This document shows, one piece after another, positions 14,804 to 19,765 of a stretch of DNA of 19,765 nucleotides (within the stretch, counting starts at the first letter, position 1; each line of letters opens with the position of its first letter). The notes beneath the pieces were generated by a model, which was not told the DNA's origin, did not search any database, and saw nothing but the letters and a program-made list of their open reading frames with translations. The position numbers and the translations under genes are program-made. Source of the DNA: an uncultured Lachnospiraceae bacterium. Its GTDB lineage: Bacteria > Bacillota > Clostridia > Lachnospirales > Lachnospiraceae. The stretch is taken from NCBI GenBank assembly GCA_910585625.1, contig CAJUFQ010000034.1, positions 14,049-33,813 of the forward strand. The letters run 5' to 3'.

Positions 14804-16555
14804 ATGAAGAAAAAGAGCCAACTGCAGACAATGAAAAAAGTATTGAGATATATTAAGTCTTACCGGATTTTCCTGGTGATGTCCCTGGCATTTGCCGTGG
14901 TGACGGTAGCATCGACGCTTTATTTCCCGGTGCTGACCGGGGAGGTCATCGACCATATCCTGGCGCCGGGCCAGGTGCAATTCCCGGTAATTTTAAACTT
15001 GCTCTGGAAAATGGGCGTCCTCATTGGGGTGACGGCGCTGGCACAGTGGTTCATGAACGTCTGCAATAACAAGATTACTTATGAAGTCGTACAAGATGTG
15101 CGCAGGGAAGCTTTTGCCAAGATTGAAATCCTGCCCCTGAAATTTATCGACGCGCATTCCCATGGCGAATTGGTAAGCCGCGTAGTGGCGGATGTCGACC
15201 AGTTTGCGGACGGCCTGCTGATGGGATTTTCCCAGCTTTTTACGGGAGTGATCACGATACTGGGTACGCTGCTGTTCATGCTGAGTATTAACGTTAAGAT
15301 CACGCTGGTGGTGGTTCTGGTGACGCCGGTGTCCCTGTTCGTGGCAAGCTTCATTGCCCGCCGGACATTTTCCATGTTCATGCTCCAGTCTACGACCCGT
15401 GGGGAACAGACCTCTCTGATTAACGAGATGATTGAGAACCAGAAAGTAGTGCAGGCATTTTCCAAAGAGCGGGATGTATTGGAGAAGTTTGACGAGATAA
15501 ACGGCAGGCTGGAGAAAGTATCGCTGCGGGCAACGTTTTTCTCTTCCCTGACCAACCCGGGCACACGGTTTGTGAACAGCCTGGTATATACCGGGGTCGC
15601 GCTCGTGGGAGCATTGCTTGCCATGTCTGGCAGCGGTGTGCTGACTGTTGGGCAGCTTTCCTGTTTCCTGAGCTATGCAAACCAGTATACGAAGCCGTTC
15701 AATGAGATTTCCGGCGTGGTGACGGAGCTGCAGAACGCACTTGCCTGTGCAGAACGCATTTTCTCGCTGATTGCCGAGGAAGCGCAGGCTCCCGAGCCGG
15801 AGGATGCGGAGCCTTTGGCGGACGTAGAGGGGAATGTGGATCTGGAGCATGTCTGGTTTTCCTACTCCCCGGAAAAGAAGCTGATAGAGGATTTCAACCT
15901 GAAGGTAAAGCCGGGGCAGCGTGTGGCCATTGTAGGGCCGACCGGCTGCGGAAAGACGACAATCATCAATCTGCTGATGCGTTTCTATGATGTGGACGGC
16001 GGCCGGATTCTTGTCGAAGGGCATGATATCCGTGAGGTAACGCGCGAGAGCCTGAGGGCAAGCTACGGGATGGTGCTGCAGGAGACCTGGCTGAAATCAG
16101 GGACAATCCGGGAAAATCTTGTGATGGGAAAGCCGGATGCTACGGAAGAGGAAATCCTTGCGGCAGCGAAAGCAGCTCATGCGCACAGCTTCATCAAACG
16201 TCTGCCGGACGGTTATGATACTGTGATTGGCGAAGAGGGCGGAAGCCTCTCCGTGGGGCAGAAGCAGCTGTTGTGCATCGCCCGTGTCATGCTCTGCCTT
16301 CCCCCGATGCTCATCCTGGATGAGGCGACTTCTTCGATTGACACCAGGACGGAGATGAAGATTCAGAATGCGTTTGCCAGGATGATGGAAGGCCGTACCA
16401 GCTTCATCGTGGCGCACCGGCTGTCCACCATCCAGGAGGCTGACATCATCTTGGTGATGAAAGATGGTCATATCTTAGAACAAGGGAACCATGAGGAACT
16501 GTTAAGGCAGGGAGGGTTCTACTCGGAGCTTTATAACAGTCAGTTTGCGGTGTAG
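14804..16555 (+). CDS. ABC exporter half-transporter, catalytic partner
   Basis: 583 residues, six-helix transmembrane domain (about 15-310), nucleotide-binding domain with Walker A GPTGCGKT (378-385), Q-loop VLQETWL, Walker B LILDEATSSIDT with catalytic Glu507, and the switch His in IVAHRLSTI. Its signature reads LSVGQKQ (482-488) rather than LSGGQ. Because each ATP site combines Walker A/B of one subunit with the signature of the other, this variant signature completes the degenerate site built on the Asp521 subunit. The canonical site uses this protein's Glu507 and the partner's FSGGQ. GGAGG lies 7 nt before the ATG, 65 bp after the first gene, so they form one operon. Its stop is only 6 bp from the stop of the converging polymerase gene, and there is no terminator between. 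Confidence 0.94.
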   Translation: MKKKSQLQTMKKVLRYIKSYRIFLVMSLAFAVVTVASTLYFPVLTGEVIDHILAPGQVQFPVILNLLWKMGVLIGVTALAQWFMNVCNNKITYEVVQDVRREAFAKIEILPLKFIDAHSHGELVSRVVADVDQFADGLLMGFSQLFTGVITILGTLLFMLSINVKITLVVVLVTPVSLFVASFIARRTFSMFMLQSTTRGEQTSLINEMIENQKVVQAFSKERDVLEKFDEINGRLEKVSLRATFFSSLTNPGTRFVNSLVYTGVALVGALLAMSGSGVLTVGQLSCFLSYANQYTKPFNEISGVVTELQNALACAERIFSLIAEEAQAPEPEDAEPLADVEGNVDLEHVWFSYSPEKKLIEDFNLKVKPGQRVAIVGPTGCGKTTIINLLMRFYDVDGGRILVEGHDIREVTRESLRASYGMVLQETWLKSGTIRENLVMGKPDATEEEILAAAKAAHAHSFIKRLPDGYDTVIGEEGGSLSVGQKQLLCIARVMLCLPPMLILDEATSSIDTRTEMKIQNAFARMMEGRTSFIVAHRLSTIQEADIILVMKDGHILEQGNHEELLRQGGFYSELYNSQFAV

Positions 16556-16561
16556 GCGGCC

Positions 16562-17743
16562 TTATCCGACGCCCTTACGGATGATGTCCTTGCCGAACTT
16601 TGCCCGCAGGGATTCCGCCGCTTTGTCTGCCTGGAGTTCCTTCTGTGTCTGGGGGAGGTCAAAGAGATTCATCTGCACCGGCTTTGGCGTGTCCGTGAGC
16701 TTGGAGGTGCGGACGCCAAGCAGGCGGATCGGCTCGCCGTTCCAAAGTTCGTCAAAGAGCAGGCAGGCGTGCCGGAAGAGGGTCTCCGCGTCTGCGGTTG
16801 ATGCTTCAAGCTGCATCTGATGCGAGACTTCGGTGAAGGAGGCGTAGCGGATTTCCGTGCTGACCATGCCGGCATATTGCCCATGCTTCCTCAGGCGGGC
16901 AGAGACCTGGGCGCACAGGTCGTGTAGGGCGCGCTTGGCGTCTTCGGAAGTCTCGGCGTTCTGCTTAAGGGTTGTGCGGTTGCCGATGCCCTTACGTTCG
17001 CTTTCTTCTGTCTGGACAGGGGAGTCGTCGATGCCGTTGGCAAATTCCCAGATCAGCCGCCCATGCTTTTTCATATGGCTTTCAAGGATTTTGGGGTTGG
17101 CATGGGCGAGGTCGCCGATGGTGAGGATTTCCAGCTTTTCTAAGGTAGCTGCAGAGGCTCTTCCAACCATGAAAAGCTCCCGCACCGGGAGAGGCCACAT
17201 TTTTGTAGCAATCTCCTGCTGGAACAAGGTGTGTACCTTATCCGGTTTCTGAAAATCGGACGCCATCTTTGCCAACAGTTTGTTTGAGGAGACGCCTATA
17301 TTTACCGTAAACCCTAACATATCTTTGACGGTATCTTTGATTTGTCTCGCCGCTGCCACGGGGCTGGCATAGCGGTGTCTGTATTCTGTAAAATCCATGT
17401 AACATTCGTCAATGCTTACCTGTTCGATGCGGGGGCAGAAATCCATCAAAAGTTCCATCAGCCGACTGCTGTAGCTGGCGTAAAGTTTATGGTCAGGCGG
17501 TTCTAAGACCAGGCCCGGGCATTTCTGCAGGGCGTGCGCCACCGGTTCCCCGGTAGAGATGCCGTATGGCTTTGCCGGGATGGACTTTGCAAGCACTACG
17601 CCGTGGCGGCTTGCCATGTCGCCGCCGATGATGGAAGGGATGTCCCGCAAGTCTGTGCCGGATCCTTGTTTTAACTTTTCTGCCGCTGACCAGGAAAGGT
17701 AGGCGGAGTTCACATCTATATGGAAAATCAAACGCTCAGACAT
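16562..17743 (-). CDS. dinB: Y-family DNA polymerase (DNA polymerase IV)
   Basis: 393 residues. Error-prone polymerase for bypass of DNA lesions. The first catalytic Asp is in FHIDVNSAYLSW (Asp10), with Tyr15 in the steric-gate position. The second catalytic pair is in VSIDECYMDFTEY (Asp112, Glu113). A fingers/thumb HhH region follows (GVSSNKLLAKMASDFQKPD, MVGRASAATLEKL). A C-terminal beta-clamp motif QMNLF lies at about 357-361. The usual DMD of DinB is DVN here, which changes a non-catalytic residue and is common in this clostridial subfamily, as far as I know. The start at 17743 follows AGAGGTG; in-frame upstream codons lie inside the promoter. Transcription is under a LexA-type SOS box (see 17764-17792). 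Confidence 0.93.
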   Translation of the reverse strand: MSERLIFHIDVNSAYLSWSAAEKLKQGSGTDLRDIPSIIGGDMASRHGVVLAKSIPAKPYGISTGEPVAHALQKCPGLVLEPPDHKLYASYSSRLMELLMDFCPRIEQVSIDECYMDFTEYRHRYASPVAAARQIKDTVKDMLGFTVNIGVSSNKLLAKMASDFQKPDKVHTLFQQEIATKMWPLPVRELFMVGRASAATLEKLEILTIGDLAHANPKILESHMKKHGRLIWEFANGIDDSPVQTEESERKGIGNRTTLKQNAETSEDAKRALHDLCAQVSARLRKHGQYAGMVSTEIRYASFTEVSHQMQLEASTADAETLFRHACLLFDELWNGEPIRLLGVRTSKLTDTPKPVQMNLFDLPQTQKELQADKAAESLRAKFGKDIIRKGVG

Positions 17744-17763
17744 TTTCACACCTCTTTTCTGAC

Positions 17764-17792
17764 AGTATAACAAACATACGTTCATTTGTAAA
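17764..17792 (-). promoter_or_regulatory. dinB promoter with LexA (SOS) operator in the spacer
   Basis: Read on the minus strand: -35 TTTACA (17792-17787), exactly 17 bp, -10 TATACT (17769-17764). The spacer and flank contain TGAACGTATGTTTG (17784-17771), differing from the Firmicutes LexA/DinR consensus CGAACNNNNGTTYG only in the first base. LexA bound here would cover the whole promoter. The box also lies 37 bp before the recombinase start on the plus strand. Confidence 0.85.
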
Positions 17793-17820
17793 GGGCAAGA
17801 AATGAAATAGGAGGTTTATC

Positions 17821-18260
17821 ATGGAACGCCAGAAGAGTTATGGGTATATGAGGGTGTCTACGAGAGAGCAGAACGAGGGGCGGCAGCGGGCGGCATTGCT
17901 CGCAATGGGGGTGCCGGAGAGACAGATTTACATGGACAAGCAGTCGGGAAAAAATTTTGAACGCGTACAGTATCAAAAGATGCTTCGGAAACTGGATAGC
18001 AATTCGGTTCTATTTGTGAAGTCTATCGATCGCTTGGGCCGGAATTATGCAGATTTGAATGAGCAGTGGCGTATCATCACAAAATAGGCACGTTCATCAG
18101 CGGCATAGGGCTTGCGTTGCTGAGTTATGTTGCGGAAAATGAAAGAATTAATATCAGGCAGAGGCAGGCGGAAGGGATAGCGGCGGCGAAAGCAAGAGGC
18201 GTGAAGTTCGGAAGGCCTCCCACGTTTTTCGGTAAAGCGAAAGCATTCGAGAAAGCGTGA
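17821..18260 (+). pseudogene. Serine recombinase (resolvase/invertase family), broken by deletion and truncated
   Basis: The first 88 codons encode a good resolvase N-terminus: YGYMRVSTREQ with catalytic Ser13, then QSGKNFERVQYQKML and SIDRLGRNYADLNEQWRIITK, ending at TAG 18085-18087. The same protein resumes in another frame from about 18083 (GTFISGIGLALLSYVAENER, then NIRQRQAEGIAAAKARGVKFGRPP). Family members have about 20-25 residues between ITK and GTF, so a deletion of non-multiple-of-three length removed them at about 18078-18090. The C-terminal helix-turn-helix that follows GRPP is also missing; the frame ends at 18260 and neighbouring frames show no homologous sequence. AGGAGG 6 nt before the ATG is intact. 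It is a relic of a mobile element or inversion system and should not be active. Confidence 0.85.
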
Positions 18261-18558
18261 TTTCCAAATGCTTTTCCCAACACGAAAATGACATTTTTTT
18301 ATATTATTTCTATGCATTTTTTCCAATATTTTCCTTGCAAATTCTGCTTTATGTTATATAGTTAGCTATATATAAGCAAGGTACAGCAAGAATCGAAAAA
18401 GTATACTTTTTGATGTGGCTTTGCTTTGTTCCGTTACAGAATAGGGGAGGCGGCAAGGATGTTAAGATGAGATGAATGGAACGATAACAAATAGGTGGCC
18501 CGGGGCCAACAAGTATTTTGACGACAACATACGAAAACGGATGTAGAAAGGAAAAATT
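18261..18558. other. AT-rich intergenic region with palindromes upstream of the secreted Ig-like gene
   Basis: A 298-bp stretch without a gene. It contains a possible promoter TTGCAA (18335-18340), 16 bp, TATAGT (18357-18362). The -10 is overlapped by an inverted repeat TATATAG-TTAG-CTATATA (18355-18372). A perfect 16-bp palindrome AAAAAGTATACTTTTT lies at 18396-18411, flanked by ATC and GAT with one extra G. A small GC stem TGGCC-CGG-GGCCA (18496-18508) follows. The leader from this promoter would be about 190 nt. I do not recognise a known riboswitch. Confidence 0.45.
18396..18411. promoter_or_regulatory. Perfect 16-bp palindrome, candidate operator
   Basis: AAAAAGTATACTTTTT is its own reverse complement and extends through ATC(G) on the left and GAT on the right with a single unpaired G. 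It lies about 35 bp downstream of the possible -10 at 18357, in the leader of the secreted protein gene. It could be a dimeric-repressor site; AT-rich palindromes also arise by chance. Confidence 0.4.
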
Positions 18559-19248
18559 ATGAAGAAAATATTAAAGAAGACACTGGCGATATTGTTATTA
18601 TGTATGATAGTGATAGATGTGACGCCTGCCACTGCCGTTCATGCAAAGGCTCCTAGCGTTCAGAAGGATGTAAAGGCCTGGCTATATAAGGGAAAGGTTG
18701 AGAAAGGCTATCTTTTCATTCAGGATTCGACGCTAAATGGAAAAATCACGAAACTTAAGAACAGCAAGCCGTCCATTGCAGAAGTATCTGCGGGTACGGG
18801 CGGCTATCTGCAAGTAACCCCCAAAGCGCCTGGCGTCACAAAGGTTACGTTTCAGTATGACAAGAGAAAACTGACTTCTAAAATTACGGTTGTAAAATGG
18901 AGCAGCCCATGCAAAGAGTTTAAAATCGGCAATAAGAATTACGCAAAATATTTTGAAAAATCAGGCCAGTATAACTTGAATAAACAGAAGAAAGACACGG
19001 CCCAGAAACTCAAAATTGCGCCAAAGAAAGGCTGGAAGCTCATAAAAATTGAACAGCTCACGTCAGACGGCGGTGAAAAGAAGATTAAGAACAATTCTAA
19101 GGTGAATTTATCTATCAAAATGAGTGGGACAGGGATTTTTGCTTATTTTAAGAATGCGAAGACGGGAGAGATACGGAAACTGTATTTTGGATATTCCAGT
19201 AATCCTTTTGCAAGTGGCAATGTATATGATTGCCTGGTGCAGGAGTGA
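18559..19248 (+). CDS. Secreted protein with an Ig-like (Big_2-type) domain, function unknown
   Basis: 229 residues. The signal peptide has Lys-rich MKKILKK, a hydrophobic core to about residue 20, and probable cleavage near AVHA|KAP (about residue 29). Residues 35-115 look like a bacterial Ig-like fold (LYKGKVEKGYLFI, ITKLKNSKPSIAEV, GYLQVTPKAPGVTKVTF), where the 'S-x-x-P-S-I-A-E-V ... P-G-V-T-K-V-T' pattern is typical of Big_2 domains. The remaining 110 residues are Lys/Asn-rich with no family I recognise. There is no sortase motif or transmembrane anchor, so it is released or loosely wall-bound. AAAGGA precedes the ATG at good spacing. Composition is more AT- and Lys-rich than the upstream core genes, consistent with the accessory nature of this end. 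Real gene; the function is a guess at surface interaction. Confidence 0.75.
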   Translation: MKKILKKTLAILLLCMIVIDVTPATAVHAKAPSVQKDVKAWLYKGKVEKGYLFIQDSTLNGKITKLKNSKPSIAEVSAGTGGYLQVTPKAPGVTKVTFQYDKRKLTSKITVVKWSSPCKEFKIGNKNYAKYFEKSGQYNLNKQKKDTAQKLKIAPKKGWKLIKIEQLTSDGGEKKIKNNSKVNLSIKMSGTGIFAYFKNAKTGEIRKLYFGYSSNPFASGNVYDCLVQE

Positions 19249-19539
19249 TTGCCGGAGAATGCGGGGATGAGGCGGAACATCTGGGAAATTGCCTATGTCA
19301 TTGGCTTACGAAGGCAGACGGCAAATGTTTCATCCCCGCATTTGGCTGCCATGTCAATCTGGCAAAGACATCTTCTTGTATGATGTGGGCAGTTAAGCAT
19401 AGGTCCGTATGAATTAGGAAAACGTGGTCGTGGCTTTGATTCATGGTTCAAAGATTAGTGCGATAGCAGACAATATACAAGTAACAGGGAGGAAAGGATG
19501 AAATGGGTAAAAAAGGAAAGCGGATATTTTCAAGATTCA
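19249..19539. other. Gene-free region between the secreted protein and the partial minus-strand gene
   Basis: 291 bp with the inverted repeat at 19258-19342, two smaller hairpins (ATGTC/GACAT at 19351-19371; CTTTGA/TCAAAG at 19434-19453) and an orphan ribosome-site-plus-ATG near 19488-19500. Short frames across it (for example 19230-19412) lack homology I recognise and are probably not genes. Confidence 0.5.
19258..19342. repeat. 13-bp perfect inverted repeat forming a long branched hairpin
   Basis: AATGCGGGGATGA (19258-19270) pairs with TCATCCCCGCATT (19330-19342). After a 5-nt bulge on the left, AACAT (19276-19280) pairs with ATGTT (19325-19329), and further in TTGCC (19289-19293) pairs with GGCAA (19320-19324). 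A competing stem is CAAATG (19322-19327) with CATTTG (19339-19344). It begins 10 bp after the stop of the secreted protein gene. No T tract follows, so it is not a standard terminator. It could be a structured 3' UTR, a small RNA or a mobile-element relic. Confidence 0.5.
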
Positions 19540-19765
19540 TCAGCGTTTCCAATATTTCCGAACCCATTCTTCTGCATCGTTTTCTTCAAGTTTATATTTT
19601 CCTGCCACCTTTTTAATGGTTTCTGAAACAGGTAAACCCATTTCTTGATATATCTCGATCGCTGAAATCACAGATGCTTTTTTTGCAGCTTCTTCAGCAG
19701 CTTCCTTTCGCTCACTTTCCACATAAGCGCGCATTACCTGTTCTTCATCAAACAATGTCATCATC
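19540..19765 (-). CDS. C-terminal part of a protein resembling Rpn-family (PD-(D/E)XK) nucleases, cut by the window edge
   Basis: About 74 residues before the stop at 19540-19542 are visible; the frame stays open to the window edge, so the N-terminus is outside. A charged, Ala/Glu/Lys-rich helix (VESERKEAAEEAAKKASV) is followed by a small helical domain, EIYQEMGLPVSETIKKVAGK then YKLEENDAEEWVRKYW. This linker plus short C-terminal helical unit is typical of the tails of Rpn-family recombination-promoting nuclease / putative transposase proteins, abundant and highly variable in Lachnospiraceae. The catalytic domain is not in view, so the assignment rests on tail resemblance only. The two Met codons at the edge could in principle be a start, but no ribosome site can be assessed there. 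Confidence 0.5.
   Translation of the reverse strand, partial: MMTLFDEEQVMRAYVESERKEAAEEAAKKASVISAIEIYQEMGLPVSETIKKVAGKYKLEENDAEEWVRKYWKR

Noticed and set aside
14993..16024. Long antisense open frame (343 codons) opposite the second ABC transporter gene
   Set aside because: No ribosome site or recognisable domain; its His/Arg/Gln-rich composition is what the complement of a GC-biased coding gene yields. The sense frame carries complete ABC motifs.
18518..18546. TTGACG - 17 bp - ATGTAG as promoter of the secreted Ig-like gene
   Set aside because: The -10 is poor and the transcript would start at or inside the ribosome binding site.
18412..18558. Riboswitch (c-di-GMP or other) in the leader of the secreted Ig-like gene
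   Set aside because: The leader has a small GC stem but I cannot match the conserved core of any riboswitch class.
19230..19412. 60-codon frame overlapping the end of the secreted protein gene
   Set aside because: Crosses the strong inverted repeat, no ribosome site of its own, Cys/His-rich sequence with no family recognised.
1..19765. CRISPR array, tRNA or rRNA genes, complete insertion sequence
   Set aside because: No regularly spaced repeats, no cloverleaf-type sequences and no transposase with flanking inverted repeats were found by reading.

Overview
The window looks like chromosomal DNA of an anaerobic, spore-forming low-to-mid-GC Firmicute, most likely a Lachnospiraceae (Clostridium cluster XIVa) genome. 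The grounds are the glgC-glgD-spoVG order, strong AGGAGG ribosome binding sites, secreted FnIII/SH3b and Ig-like proteins of the style common in that family, the ApbE/NusG_II/Gx trio, and a Firmicutes-type LexA box. The call rests on gene content read by eye, with no database search.

Layout. 1-2960: glycogen synthesis genes glgC and glgD (4-bp overlap), then spoVG, closed by a bidirectional terminator. 3078-3893 (minus): a secreted FnIII + double SH3b protein, divergent from uppP (undecaprenyl-diphosphate phosphatase). Their shared AT-rich spacer holds a 20-bp direct repeat. A GC-rich palindromic element (4993-5172) separates uppP from pth and mfd. 9375-10686: a clear sigma-A promoter drives a PrsA-like foldase lipoprotein with a 57-residue acidic tail. 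10865-12882: ApbE (FMN transferase), a NusG domain II protein and a Gx/Hpre_diP_synt_I membrane protein, which I read as a small extracytosolic flavin/redox cassette. 12933-16555: two half-transporters forming a heterodimeric ABC exporter with one degenerate ATP site.

16562-17743 (minus): a Y-family DNA polymerase. Its promoter spacer contains a near-consensus LexA/SOS box. Divergent from it lies a serine recombinase that is broken by a frameshifting internal deletion and a lost C-terminal domain. From here to the end the DNA looks accessory: AT-rich palindromes, a secreted Ig-like protein, a gene-free stretch with a long inverted repeat, and the 3' end of a gene resembling the C-terminus of Rpn-type nucleases, running off the window edge.

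Most of 1-17743 is ordinary core metabolism, envelope and repair. I do not see a wholly new multi-gene system. The best leads are the flavin/redox trio, the GC-rich palindromic element, the repeat in the SH3b-uppP spacer, the SOS-controlled promoter facing a dead recombinase, and the palindromes and structured DNA in the last 1.5 kb.
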